A DNA stretch of 64,000 nt, taken from contig DLJZ01000008.1 in assembly GCA_002478865.1 (NCBI GenBank), forward strand, positions 94,257 to 158,256, given 5' to 3'. The notes under the pieces were generated by a model. It was not told the origin of the DNA and did no database searches. It saw nothing but the letters and a program-made list of their open reading frames with translations. The DNA comes from Hungatella sp. UBA7603. GTDB lineage: Bacteria > Bacillota > Clostridia > Lachnospirales > Lachnospiraceae. The position numbers and the translations under genes were made by a program. This document shows, piece by piece, positions 8,087-16,833 of this stretch (positions within the stretch are counted from its first letter, which is position 1; the number at the start of each line of letters is the position of its first letter).

Positions 8087-9757
8087 GTGGGTATGAAGTA
8101 TATAGACGCTAAGATGCTGCAGAAAGCATTTTTGGCAGGTGCAAAAGGGCTGGAAGCCAAAAAAGAATGGATTAATGAATTAAATGTGTTTCCAGTGCCG
8201 GATGGAGATACCGGGACCAATATGACCATGACAATCATGTCAGCGGCCAAAGAAGTTGCTGCCATTGAAGATCCTACCATGGAGACATTGGCAAAAGCTA
8301 TTTCTTCCGGTTCTTTAAGAGGAGCTAGAGGAAACTCAGGGGTAATTTTATCCCAGTTGTTCCGAGGCTTTACAAAAGAGATCTCCGGTACAGAGCAGGT
8401 GACGACAACCGTTTTAGCCAATTCCTTTGTAAGAGCTACAGAAACTGCTTATAAAGCAGTTATGAAGCCAAAGGAAGGTACGATTCTTACCGTTGCTAAG
8501 GGGATGGCTGATAAAGCATCTGAACTGGTAACTGAGACAGAAGATATTATCGAATTTTGTCAAAAGGTGATTGAACACGGAGATTATGTTCTGAGTCAGA
8601 CTCCTGAGATGCTACCTGTATTAAAACAGGCTGGAGTTGTGGATTCCGGCGGGCAGGGACTTATGCAGGTAGTTAAGGGAGCTCTTGATTCCCTTATGGG
8701 AAAAGAAATTGATCTATCTGTAGAAGGAAGCGGCCAGCTGTTTCAAACAAGATCAGAGACGGCACACCTTGGAGATATTGACATTAAGTTCGGTTATTGT
8801 ACTGAATTCATTGTTAATTTGGAAAAACCATATGACCAAAAGGCAGAACTTGAATTTAAGGACTATCTTGAGACCATAGGTGATTCCTTGGTGGTTGTTT
8901 CAGACGATGACCTGATAAAAGTTCATGTTCATACCAATGATCCTGGCCTTGCCATTCAAAGGGCTCTCACATATGGTTCTTTGTCTCGAATGAAGATTGA
9001 TAATATGAGAGAAGAACACCAAGAAAAATTAATTAAGGAATCAGAAAAACTGGCAGAGCAACAAAAAGCAGAAAGAGAAAAGAAGGCAGAGCCAAGAAAA
9101 CCTTATGGCTTCATTTCCGTTTCTGCAGGCGAAGGTTTGGATGAGATATTCCGTGGTATCGGCACAGATTACTTGATTGAAGGTGGTCAGACCATGAATC
9201 CAAGTACGGAGGATATGTTAAACGCCATTGACCGTGTGAATGCAGATACCGTTTATATTTTCCCAAATAACAAGAATATCATCCTGGCGGCTGAGCAGGC
9301 TAAAGGGCTGGTAGAGGATAAAAAAGTTATTGTTATCCCTTCAAAGACCATTCCTCAGGGAATTACTGCAATTATAAATTTTGCAACGGAACTTTCTCCG
9401 GAAGACAATGAGAAAAACATGATAGAAGAGATGTCCAGAGTGAAGACAGGACAGATTACTTATGCGGTACGCAACACTGTGATTGATGACATAGAGATCC
9501 AGGAAGGCGATATCATGGCTTTGGGAGACCAAGGTATTCTTGCAGTTGGAAAGGATATAGAATCCACAGTTCTTCATTCTCTCGTTTCAATGGTAGAGGA
9601 AGAATCTGAACTGGTAACTATATACTACGGAAAAGATGTAAATGAAGAGGAAGCCAATGTCCTGAAAGAAAAAGCAGAGGAAAAATTCTCTGCCTGTGAA
9701 GTTGAACTTCATGCTGGCGGGCAGCCCATTTATTATTATTTGATTTCAGTAGAATAA
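8087..9757 (+). CDS. fakA: DAK2/DegV-type fatty acid kinase subunit A-like protein (YloV)
   Basis: ATP-binding kinase subunit that works with fatty-acid-binding FakB (DegV family) proteins to phosphorylate exogenous fatty acids. The N-terminal DAK2 (DhaL-like) domain carries NVFPVPDGDTGTNM (Asp and Asn ligands for Mg-ATP near residues 39-45), then GARGNSGVILSQ. A middle domain includes DDDLIKVHVHTNDPG, and a C-terminal domain covers about 340-556. The GTG 8087 start is favoured by AAGGAGG nine bases upstream over ATG 8093. No fakB lies in this window. Confidence 0.88.
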   Translation: MGMKYIDAKMLQKAFLAGAKGLEAKKEWINELNVFPVPDGDTGTNMTMTIMSAAKEVAAIEDPTMETLAKAISSGSLRGARGNSGVILSQLFRGFTKEISGTEQVTTTVLANSFVRATETAYKAVMKPKEGTILTVAKGMADKASELVTETEDIIEFCQKVIEHGDYVLSQTPEMLPVLKQAGVVDSGGQGLMQVVKGALDSLMGKEIDLSVEGSGQLFQTRSETAHLGDIDIKFGYCTEFIVNLEKPYDQKAELEFKDYLETIGDSLVVVSDDDLIKVHVHTNDPGLAIQRALTYGSLSRMKIDNMREEHQEKLIKESEKLAEQQKAEREKKAEPRKPYGFISVSAGEGLDEIFRGIGTDYLIEGGQTMNPSTEDMLNAIDRVNADTVYIFPNNKNIILAAEQAKGLVEDKKVIVIPSKTIPQGITAIINFATELSPEDNEKNMIEEMSRVKTGQITYAVRNTVIDDIEIQEGDIMALGDQGILAVGKDIESTVLHSLVSMVEEESELVTIYYGKDVNEEEANVLKEKAEEKFSACEVELHAGGQPIYYYLISVE

Positions 9758-9771
9758 GAACACTTTATTTC

Positions 9772-9806
9772 CCGGCCAGAGGGGATTTCCGCCTGGCCGG
9801 ATTTTT
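9772..9806 (+). terminator. Rho-independent terminator between fakA and recG
   Basis: CCGGCCAG at 9772-9779 pairs with CTGGCCGG at 9793-9800, followed by ATTTTT. It may only partly separate recG from the upstream genes. Confidence 0.8.
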
Positions 9807-9840
9807 GCTATTTAAAAGGAACCTGGAGGTGAATGTTTTC

Positions 9841-11892
9841 ATGAACCGAGAACCCATTGATACATTAAAGGGAATTGGGGAAAAAACCGGAAAATTGTTT
9901 TATAAAGTTGGAGTCGAGACAATAGAAGATCTCCTAGAATACTATCCAAGAGCGTATGATACCTATGAACAACCGTCTCCAATGGGAGATTTAAAGCCGG
10001 ATCAAGTTATGACTGTAGTGGGAATGCTACATAAAACTCCGGATGTAAAACGTTATAGCCATATCCAGGTAATTACTACTACTTTATCGGATCCCACGGG
10101 ATCTGTTGCTTTAACCTGGTATAACATGCCTTATCTCCATTCGACGCTTAAGGCTGGTATGCGAGCTGTCTTTCGAGGAAGAATTGTAAAGAAAAGCGGA
10201 CGCCTTACCATGGAACAGCCGGAGGTATTTACAGAAGAGGCCTATGAACAGGTTGTTCATTCCATGCAGCCGATTTATGGACAAACTAAGGGGCTTAGTA
10301 ATAAAACGGTGGTAAGAGCTGTAAAACAGGCGCTGGAGAATCGTAAGATGATTCGGGATTTTATGCCGGCAGATTTAAGAAAAAAGCATGAACTGGCTGA
10401 ATATAATTTTGCTATCGATCATATACATTTTCCGGAGGACCGGAAAGAACTGTTATTTGCAAGAAAACGTCTGGTTTTTGAAGAGTTTTTCCTGTTTCTG
10501 ATGGCAGTCAGGAGGCTTAAAGAGCAAAGAGAGGATAAAGCTAGTAAATATTCCTTACAGCTTTCTCCTGATGTAGAAGAGATAAAGAAAGGTCTTCCCT
10601 ATTCCCTTACAACAGCTCAGGAAAAAGTACTGAAAGAAGTTTATGAAGATATTTCCGGTGGTCAGGTAATGAACCGTCTGGTTCAGGGTGATGTTGGATC
10701 CGGTAAGACCATTATTGCAATACTTGCTCTTCTCCAGGCTGCTTATAACGGCTATCAGGGAGCTCTTATGGTGCCTACGGAAGTATTAGCAAAACAGCAC
10801 TTTGAATCTATGACAGAGCTATTTGAAACCCATGGAATACAAAAAGTAACCATTCTTGTCACGGGATCGATGACAGCTAAGGAAAAGAGAATTGCCTATA
10901 GTAAGATCGCTTCTCACGAGGCTGACATTATTGTAGGTACCCATGCCCTGATCCAGGAAAAAGTGGTATATGATAACCTTGCGCTAGTTATCACGGATGA
11001 ACAACATCGGTTTGGTGTAGGACAGAGGGAAATGCTTGGAAAAAAGGGAGAAGAGCCTCATGTACTTGTTATGAGTGCTACCCCAATACCAAGGACTCTT
11101 GCTATCATTATTTACGGTGATCTGGATATTTCAATTATCGATGAACTTCCGGCCAATCGTCTACCGATTAAGAATTGTGTGGTAGATACCGGGTACCGGA
11201 AAAAAGCGTATGAATTCATACGTAATGAAGTGGCTGCCGGCCGCCAGGCCTATGTTATATGTCCTATGGTTGAAGCCAGTGAGATGATTGAGGCAGAAAA
11301 TGTAGTAGACTATACAAAGGTCCTCAAAGGAGAACTTCCAGGTATTACAGTGGAATACCTTCACGGAAAAATGAAACCAAAAGAAAAAAATGGGATCATG
11401 GAGAGATATGCCAGCGGTGAAATCAAGGTTTTAGTATCCACCACTGTAATTGAAGTCGGCGTTAATGTGCCCAATGCCACAGTCATGATGATTGAGAATG
11501 CAGAGCGATTTGGTCTGGCTCAGCTCCATCAGTTAAGAGGCCGGGTAGGTCGTGGAAAACACCAGTCCTACTGTATTATGGTGAATGGTTCTGATCAGGA
11601 TGGAACAAGGGAACGGCTTGATATTTTAAACAAATCCAATGACGGCTTTTTTATCGCGTCAGAAGATCTTAAGCTTCGAGGACCTGGGGATATCTTTGGT
11701 ATCCGACAAAGTGGTGATCTGGAATTTAAGCTAGGGGATATTTTTACGGATGCTAATATACTTAAAACGGTATCAGATGAAGTAAATCTCTTGTTTAAAG
11801 GAGACCCAGAGCTTACTAAGGAGGAACATCAGGAACTTAAGATTCGTTTGGAGGATTATCTCGCAAAAAGCTATAATAAATTGAATTTATAA
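9841..11892 (+). CDS. recG: ATP-dependent DNA helicase RecG
   Basis: Branch-migration helicase that regresses stalled forks and processes Holliday junctions. The product is 683 residues. An N-terminal wedge/OB domain (about 50-150) is followed by Walker A GDVGSGKT at about 283-290, the DEQH box with HRFG at about 386-392, and motif III SATPIPRTLA. Motif VI reads QLRGRVGRG. ATG 9841 is chosen because GGAGGTG lies 9 bases upstream; the frame is open back to 9805. The length is normal for the family. Confidence 0.95.
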   Translation: MNREPIDTLKGIGEKTGKLFYKVGVETIEDLLEYYPRAYDTYEQPSPMGDLKPDQVMTVVGMLHKTPDVKRYSHIQVITTTLSDPTGSVALTWYNMPYLHSTLKAGMRAVFRGRIVKKSGRLTMEQPEVFTEEAYEQVVHSMQPIYGQTKGLSNKTVVRAVKQALENRKMIRDFMPADLRKKHELAEYNFAIDHIHFPEDRKELLFARKRLVFEEFFLFLMAVRRLKEQREDKASKYSLQLSPDVEEIKKGLPYSLTTAQEKVLKEVYEDISGGQVMNRLVQGDVGSGKTIIAILALLQAAYNGYQGALMVPTEVLAKQHFESMTELFETHGIQKVTILVTGSMTAKEKRIAYSKIASHEADIIVGTHALIQEKVVYDNLALVITDEQHRFGVGQREMLGKKGEEPHVLVMSATPIPRTLAIIIYGDLDISIIDELPANRLPIKNCVVDTGYRKKAYEFIRNEVAAGRQAYVICPMVEASEMIEAENVVDYTKVLKGELPGITVEYLHGKMKPKEKNGIMERYASGEIKVLVSTTVIEVGVNVPNATVMMIENAERFGLAQLHQLRGRVGRGKHQSYCIMVNGSDQDGTRERLDILNKSNDGFFIASEDLKLRGPGDIFGIRQSGDLEFKLGDIFTDANILKTVSDEVNLLFKGDPELTKEEHQELKIRLEDYLAKSYNKLNL

Positions 11893-11928
11893 CTGGCTGT
11901 AACGATAAATAAGATTGGGAGGGATGTT

Positions 11929-12624
11929 ATGGATAGAAGTATATTAAAGATGGATGCCAAAACTGCCATGAAAGAGGCGGCGATTAGCCCGTATGGCGTT
12001 ACCATTATATTTGGTATCATTATTTTTGTTTTGACGATTATTCAAAGAGCTTTTGATGAATGGGGTATTATAATAATTCAGACAAAAGCAAATGAGGATC
12101 CAGCACAGTTTATTCCTTATATGGTAAGCAGTTTAATATTTACAGCAATTTATTTTATAATAACAACAGTCCTTAATTTTGGATATCTGCTTTTTTGCCT
12201 TAAAGTTTCAAACAGGGATTCTTCCATGGCTTATAGTGATCTTTTTCTTGGGATTCGTTACATATTAAAAGTCCTTGGGCTTAGTATTATGATCTCTATT
12301 TTTGTCATGTTATGGTCTTTGCTTCTTATTATACCAGGTATTATTGCTTCTTTTCGATATTCTCAGGCTGTTTTTATATTAGCCGAGAATCCGGATAAAG
12401 GAATTCTGCAGTGTATCCGGGAGAGTAAGGAAATGATGATAAATCATAAATTTGAATATTTTGTTCTTGATTTATCCTTTCTATTATGGATCTTTCTAAT
12501 ACTTGTTACCGTTGGCCTAGCTTCTATTTATGTGAATCCGTATATGACTATTACGAAAGCTAATTATTACAATGCCATAAAGCCTAAATTGGCTGTGGCA
12601 GAGGAATATGTGGCTTTTGAATAA
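11929..12624 (+). CDS. DUF975 family integral membrane protein
   Basis: The 231-residue product has about five or six hydrophobic segments (near 23-40, 62-88, 110-150 and 180-205). The amphipathic N-terminus DRSILKMDAKTAMK is typical of DUF975 proteins in clostridia. The conserved FRYSQAVFILAENPDKGILQ follows the central spans. The function of the family is unknown. It stands alone between recG and a terminator. Confidence 0.85.
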   Translation: MDRSILKMDAKTAMKEAAISPYGVTIIFGIIIFVLTIIQRAFDEWGIIIIQTKANEDPAQFIPYMVSSLIFTAIYFIITTVLNFGYLLFCLKVSNRDSSMAYSDLFLGIRYILKVLGLSIMISIFVMLWSLLLIIPGIIASFRYSQAVFILAENPDKGILQCIRESKEMMINHKFEYFVLDLSFLLWIFLILVTVGLASIYVNPYMTITKANYYNAIKPKLAVAEEYVAFE

Positions 12625-12631
12625 AAAAGTG

Positions 12632-12672
12632 GAGAGGTTCAGTTCTTAAACATAGGAACTGAACCTTTCTTA
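12632..12672 (+). terminator. Rho-independent terminator after the DUF975 gene
   Basis: AGGTTCAGTTC (12635-12645) pairs perfectly with GAACTGAACCT (12655-12665), followed by TTCTT. Confidence 0.8.
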
Positions 12673-12731
12673 CGTAGAGGAAATAAGCAGGAAAAAGAAT
12701 TGAATATAACGGAGGATTCTGCTAAAATAAG

Positions 12732-12998
12732 TTGGGTAAATACTCTATACGAAGATATATCAAATATTTTTTAATGAAATTCCCAGGACTTAAGAAACTT
12801 GATTTGGCAGATAATACTTTGACAGGTGTAGATTTTGCAAATTCCCTTCCAGCACTGGAGGAACTTAACATCAGTGGCAATTATGTCACAGATTTAAAGC
12901 CTTTACAAAATTTAAGTCAATTAAAAAAGGTAATTTGCACGGATAATCCCATTGGGAATGACCGGGTCTTAAGCGATCATATATCCATTATAAAATAA
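12732..12998 (+). CDS. Short leucine-rich-repeat protein, possibly a remnant
   Basis: 88 residues with about three leucine-rich repeats: FPGLKKLDLADNTLTGV, LPALEELNISGNYVTDL and LSQLKKVICTDNPIGND. There is no signal peptide or membrane span. The TTG start at 12732 sits 15 bases after GGAGG; ATG 12774 is an alternative that begins right at the first repeat. An overlapping frame from TTG 12700 (starting LNITEDSAKISWVN) ends at 12774. The gene could therefore be the surviving C-terminal part of a longer frameshifted protein. The function is unknown. Confidence 0.5.
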   Translation: MGKYSIRRYIKYFLMKFPGLKKLDLADNTLTGVDFANSLPALEELNISGNYVTDLKPLQNLSQLKKVICTDNPIGNDRVLSDHISIIK

Positions 12999-13049
12999 TG
13001 TAAGAAAATAAGTGAATTAGATCCAAATGAGACTAAAGGAGTGCGAAAG

Positions 13050-13667
13050 ATGAAAAGTGTATTAATTGGTATTGCTGGAGGAACCGGTTCAGGAAAGTCA
13101 ACCTTTACCAACCGTTTAAAGGAAGCGTTTTGCGATGACATTGCAGTTATCTATCACGATAATTATTATAAAAAACAAGATGGCATTCCCTTTGAAGAAA
13201 GAAAAAAGATGAACTACGATCATCCAGAAGCTTTCGAAACGGAACTTTTGTTAGACCAGTTATCTTTGCTCCGTTCCGGAGAAGGTGTGGATTGCCCAGT
13301 TTATGATTATTCCTTACATAATCGCTCTGATCAATTTGTAAGGGTTGATCCAAAGAAAGTGATTTTGGTGGAAGGAATCTTGGTTTTTGTAGATGAGCGG
13401 TTAAGAGATATGTTTGATATCAAGATTTTTGTTGAGGCTGATGCTGACGAGAGAATTCTTAGACGGGTTATTCGGGATGTCAAAGATCGGGGAAGAGACA
13501 TAGAAGGCGTGGTGGAGCAATACCTGACTACAGTAAAGCCCATGCATTACCTTTATGTTGAGCCAACAAAGCCGCTTGCTGACGTGATTATTAACAGTGG
13601 TATGAATGAAGTAGCGTTTCAGCTTATGAAAACAAACATTGAAAAAATGCTTACTTCTGAGTCATAA
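13050..13667 (+). CDS. udk: Uridine kinase
   Basis: Phosphorylates uridine and cytidine for pyrimidine salvage in the cytoplasm. The 205-residue product has the P-loop GGTGSGKST at residues 10-18, YHDNYYKKQD, and the uridine kinase block YDYSLHNRSD and VILVEGILVF. ATG 13050 is preferred because the AAAGGAG at 13035-13041 sits 8 bases upstream. A GTG at 13041 overlaps that site and cannot be the start. It is a single-gene unit. Confidence 0.93.
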   Translation: MKSVLIGIAGGTGSGKSTFTNRLKEAFCDDIAVIYHDNYYKKQDGIPFEERKKMNYDHPEAFETELLLDQLSLLRSGEGVDCPVYDYSLHNRSDQFVRVDPKKVILVEGILVFVDERLRDMFDIKIFVEADADERILRRVIRDVKDRGRDIEGVVEQYLTTVKPMHYLYVEPTKPLADVIINSGMNEVAFQLMKTNIEKMLTSES

Positions 13668-13722
13668 ATCCTGGTATATGAGGTTAGATATTAAGGTTAA
13701 AAAATTTCCTAAAATTTTCTAG

Positions 13723-13750
13723 TGTATTTCATTCTATTTCAGCCATAATA
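13723..13750 (+). promoter_or_regulatory. Possible forespore sigma-G type promoter of the SASP gene
   Basis: CATAATA at 13744-13750 matches the sigma-F/G -10 pattern CATNNTA, and TGTATT at 13723-13728 resembles a -35. The 15-base spacing is shorter than the usual 17-18. The gene type makes a forespore promoter expected here, but this match is only suggestive. Confidence 0.35.
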
Positions 13751-13827
13751 GGAGTGTAGCACAAAACACACCATGTAAAAAACAAACGCACACATGGTGA
13801 AATAGATGAAAAAGGAGGCATTTTATT

Positions 13828-14031
13828 ATGTCAGGAAAATCTAACACTACAAATGTACCAGAGGCAAAAGAAGCAATGGATCGTTTCAAAATGGAAGTAG
13901 CTAACGAATTAGGTGTTCCATTAACTAATGGATACAACGGTAACTTAACTTCCGCACAGAATGGTTCTGTAGGCGGTTATATGGTTAAGAAAATGATCGA
14001 ATCTTATGAGAGACAGCTTGCAGGTAAATAA
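13828..14031 (+). CDS. Alpha/beta-type small acid-soluble spore protein
   Basis: DNA-binding protein that saturates the spore chromosome and protects it from UV and hydrolysis, and is later degraded by the germination protease. The 67-residue product contains both family signatures: AMDRFKMEVANELGVPL, with the GPR cleavage region around MEVANELG, and NGSVGGYMVKKMIESYE. An AAAGGAGG ribosome binding site lies 9 bases before ATG 13828. It is monocistronic with a strong terminator. It shows that the organism makes endospores. Confidence 0.95.
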   Translation: MSGKSNTTNVPEAKEAMDRFKMEVANELGVPLTNGYNGNLTSAQNGSVGGYMVKKMIESYERQLAGK

Positions 14032-14066
14032 TCTGTAAAAAGTAAAAAAGAAAAGAAATAGAAGAA

Positions 14067-14130
14067 GAGCCGTAGCCAAGTAAATGATAATTTGTTTACA
14101 GGGGCTACGGCTCCTTTTCTTTTTTTGTTT
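14067..14130 (+). terminator. Rho-independent terminator after the SASP gene
   Basis: GAGCCGTAGCC at 14067-14077 pairs perfectly with GGCTACGGCTC at 14103-14113, followed by CTTTTCTTTTTTTG. Confidence 0.9.
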
Positions 14131-14175
14131 TTTAAATAAAACTTATTAATTTTAGAATCACTGGAGAAAATCTTG

Positions 14176-14204
14176 TTGTATATCTTTTGGTTTCATACTA
14201 TAAT
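14176..14204 (+). promoter_or_regulatory. Sigma-A promoter of rsmD-coaD
   Basis: TTGTAT (14176-14181), a 17-base spacer and TATAAT (14199-14204), 29 bases before the rsmD ATG. Confidence 0.7.
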
Positions 14205-14233
14205 AGTTTGGATAAATAAAGTGAGGAATTATA

Positions 14234-14788
14234 ATGAGAGTAATCGCAGGAAAAGCCAGAAGGCTTATGTTAAAAACACTAGAAGGTCAGGATACCAGAC
14301 CAACCACAGATAGAATTAAGGAAACACTTTTTAATATGATAAATTCGGACATGCCAGACTGCTCTTTTTTGGACTTGTTTTCCGGAAGTGGAGCAATTGG
14401 CATTGAGGCAATAAGCCGTGGTGCAAAATTAGCAGTTATGATAGAACAAAACCCCAAAGCCGCGGAGTGTATCCGAGAAAATTTAAAGAGTACTAAGCTG
14501 GAAGAGGAAGGAATTGTCATGAACTGTGATGTTCTAACAGGTGTTTCCAGGCTGGAAGATAAGGGATATGTATTTGACTATGTTTTTATGGATCCCCCCT
14601 ATAACATGGAATGGGAAAAAAAGGTACTTGAATCTTTGGTAAGTTCATCAGTGATTCAAGCGCATACCGTGATTATCACTGAAGCATCCCTAGAGACTTC
14701 TTTTGATTATCTGGAAGACATGGGTTATAGCATCATAAAAGAAAAAGTTTACAAGACAAATAAGCACATTTTTATAGAGAAAAAGTAA
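14234..14788 (+). CDS. rsmD: 16S rRNA (guanine966-N2)-methyltransferase
   Basis: SAM-dependent methyltransferase that modifies G966 of 16S rRNA. The 184-residue product starts [10 protein letters not shown] and has [15 protein letters not shown]. Its SAM-binding motif is [17 protein letters not shown] at about 46-62, and its catalytic motif IV is DPPY near 119-122. The order rsmD-coaD is strongly conserved in Firmicutes and is seen here with a 19-base gap. Confidence 0.94.
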   Translation: MRVIAGKARRLMLKTLEGQDTRPTTDRIKETLFNMINSDMPDCSFLDLFSGSGAIGIEAISRGAKLAVMIEQNPKAAECIRENLKSTKLEEEGIVMNCDVLTGVSRLEDKGYVFDYVFMDPPYNMEWEKKVLESLVSSSVIQAHTVIITEASLETSFDYLEDMGYSIIKEKVYKTNKHIFIEKK

Positions 14789-14807
14789 TAAAAGAAAAGA
14801 GAATCTT

Positions 14808-15296
14808 ATGAGAAAAGCAGTATACCCAGGAAGCTTCGATCCGGTAACGTTTGGTCATTTAGATATCATTGAGCGTTCGGCTAGAATGTCCGATCATTTA
14901 ATTATAGGAGTTTTAAATAATAATTCAAAATCGCCGTTGTTTTCTGTAGAAGAACGTGTTAATATGTTAAAGAGCCTAACTAGGGATTTAAAGAACGTGG
15001 AAGTAACAGCGTTTGGGGGTCTACTAGTTGATTTTGTACGAGCCAATCAAGCGGATGCGGTCATCCGTGGGCTTCGCGCTGTAACAGATTTTGAATATGA
15101 ATTGCAGATTGCACAGACCAACCGCGTGATTGCACCGGAAGTGGATACTGTGTTTTTAACGACGAATCTTAAATATTCTTACTTGAGTTCCAGCATTGTG
15201 AAGGAAATTGCCGCTTTTGGTGGAGAGATAAACGCGTTTGTGCCAGATGAAGTAGCAAAACGTGTAATGAAGAAAATAGAAGATAGAATGAAATAA
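14808..15296 (+). CDS. coaD: Phosphopantetheine adenylyltransferase
   Basis: Penultimate step of coenzyme A synthesis: joins 4'-phosphopantetheine to AMP from ATP. The 162-residue product has the nucleotidyltransferase motif [11 protein letters not shown] at residues 7-17, [16 protein letters not shown], and the C-terminal [13 protein letters not shown] motif. It is translated from ATG 14808 in the rsmD operon. Confidence 0.96.
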   Translation: MRKAVYPGSFDPVTFGHLDIIERSARMSDHLIIGVLNNNSKSPLFSVEERVNMLKSLTRDLKNVEVTAFGGLLVDFVRANQADAVIRGLRAVTDFEYELQIAQTNRVIAPEVDTVFLTTNLKYSYLSSSIVKEIAAFGGEINAFVPDEVAKRVMKKIEDRMK

Positions 15297-15317
15297 AAGT
15301 AAGGAGCGTTCGAATTT

Positions 15318-15899
15318 ATGATGAGTAGAATTGAGCAGTTAATTGGTGAAATTGAAGAATATATTGACAGCTGTAAGTATCAGCCTCTATCTAACAGCAA
15401 GATTGTGGTCAACCGAGATGAGTTAGAGGAACTTTTAGTAGAGCTGCGCCTTCGTATTCCAGATGAAATCAAGCAGTATCAAAAAATTATCAGTAACCGG
15501 GATGCCATCATGAGCGAAGCACGCCAGCAGGCAGATTCTATTTTGGTCCAAGCCAATGCTCAGACCAATGAACTGGTTAATGAACACGAGATTATGCAAA
15601 AAGCCTATGCCCAAGCCAATGATATTATTGAACAGGCCAGCCAACAGGCTCAGCAGATTGTAGAAAAAGCAGTAGGCGATGCAAACGGAATCAGACAAAG
15701 CTCTGTTCAGTATACCGATGATATGCTCAAAAGTCTGCAGACGATTATCAGCCATTCCATGGAAGGCGCTCAGGGCCGCTTTGATGCTTTTATGACTTCC
15801 ATGCAGTCAAGCTATGAGGTCGTATCATCCAATCGCCAGGAATTAACCGGAGCTGTTATGGGAACGGAACAAGATCTAGAACCCGGGACAGCAGAATAA
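15318..15899 (+). CDS. Coiled-coil protein of the coaD neighbourhood, unknown function
   Basis: The 193-residue hydrophilic protein has a long central coiled coil (about 55-150) rich in Ala and Gln with heptads such as QADSILVQANAQTNELVNE. This makes it resemble ATP-synthase subunit b/H or DivIVA-like helices without being either. The N-terminus MMSRIEQLIGEIEEYIDSC is conserved in clostridial proteins at this locus. There is no membrane span. AAGGAGCG supports ATG 15318 or 15321. The last 44 bases overlap the convergent ylbJ-like gene, and the transcript terminator lies inside that gene. Confidence 0.8.
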   Translation: MMSRIEQLIGEIEEYIDSCKYQPLSNSKIVVNRDELEELLVELRLRIPDEIKQYQKIISNRDAIMSEARQQADSILVQANAQTNELVNEHEIMQKAYAQANDIIEQASQQAQQIVEKAVGDANGIRQSSVQYTDDMLKSLQTIISHSMEGAQGRFDAFMTSMQSSYEVVSSNRQELTGAVMGTEQDLEPGTAE

Positions 15900-16782
15900 A
15901 CAGGATAATGGTTAGAAGGCCGTGAAACGCTTTCCATGCTACATAATGCCGGATGGATAATCCGGCATTTTTTATGACACTCTTTGTCTGGAAGATTCCA
16001 GACAGGCCGCCGAATGCAGTAGCGGCAGCAATCCATAATCCGCATAGATTACCAGAAAAAGACCCTGAGATTGCTTTGATTCCAGTGGTGATCTCCACAA
16101 GGCCAAGAATCACTGCTTTGTATTCGGGGACTCCCATTGGCAGCTTCGTTATGGAAAGAGCAAGGATGGAGAATAACATAATATAACCGCCAATTTTAAC
16201 CATGACCTCGCAGGAGTCCATCATGCTATCATCAAAGGATTGTGATGCTTTCTTATTAGTAGGTAAGGAACGTTCAGGCTCTGTTACCTGGTAAATTGCC
16301 TTTGCGAGCAAAGACACAGGCAATATGGGCAGATAAATGGATAAAAGAAGGAGTGACACTGGTACTTGGGAGGGTAAATTGGAAGCTGCATATCCAAGAA
16401 GGAACATAGGACTTGGGTGATTGCAGATCGCAAGCAGATACCTTCCTTCTTTATTCGAGATACGGCCGCTGTCCATAAAATCACTGCAGGTTCTTGCACC
16501 CATGGGATAACCGCATAAGAGACCAGATATAAGAGCATAGCTTCCGGCATCAGACAGATAAAAAAACTGATGCAAAAGTTTTTTTACCGGAAATATTAGA
16601 ATATTAATCGCATTTAAGGTCACAATTACGTTGGAACAGATCATAAAGGGCAGCAAAGTAGGCACTACGATAGAGCCCCAAAGTATGAGCCCATTTCTCG
16701 CCCCTTCAAAGGCGATAGAAGGACGGAAGAGAAGAAAAAGCAGGGCAGCCACAGAAAGCAGACGGAAAAAGGATTTTTTCAT
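15856..16782 (-). CDS. ylbJ: YlbJ-like sporulation integral membrane protein (nucleoside-recognition domain)
   Basis: The 308-residue membrane protein has about eight hydrophobic segments and the family blocks VVPTLLPFMICSNVI, LISGLLCGYPMGARTCSD and ICNHPSPMFLLGY. In Bacillus YlbJ is needed for spore cortex formation, and ylbJ lies near coaD, as here. ATG 16782 (MKKSFFRLLSV) is chosen. The frame is open to 16878, but that would run across the divergent peptidase start and add a non-membrane, histidine-rich leader. The 3' end overlaps the coiled-coil gene on the other strand. Confidence 0.85.
   Translation of the reverse strand: MKKSFFRLLSVAALLFLLFRPSIAFEGARNGLILWGSIVVPTLLPFMICSNVIVTLNAINILIFPVKKLLHQFFYLSDAGSYALISGLLCGYPMGARTCSDFMDSGRISNKEGRYLLAICNHPSPMFLLGYAASNLPSQVPVSLLLLSIYLPILPVSLLAKAIYQVTEPERSLPTNKKASQSFDDSMMDSCEVMVKIGGYIMLFSILALSITKLPMGVPEYKAVILGLVEITTGIKAISGSFSGNLCGLWIAAATAFGGLSGIFQTKSVIKNAGLSIRHYVAWKAFHGLLTIILFILLSRVLDLVPFP
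15945..15974 (+). terminator. Terminator of the rsmD-coaD transcript, inside convergent ylbJ
   Basis: AATGCCGGAT (15945-15954) pairs perfectly with ATCCGGCATT (15960-15969) around a 5-base loop and runs into TTTTTT. It lies 46 bases past the coiled-coil gene stop and within the coding sequence of the minus-strand ylbJ-like gene. Confidence 0.8.
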
Positions 16783-16833
16783 ATGCACCCGAATAAATTG
16801 TTTTATATATTTATATGAAGAGGCGTGACCAAT

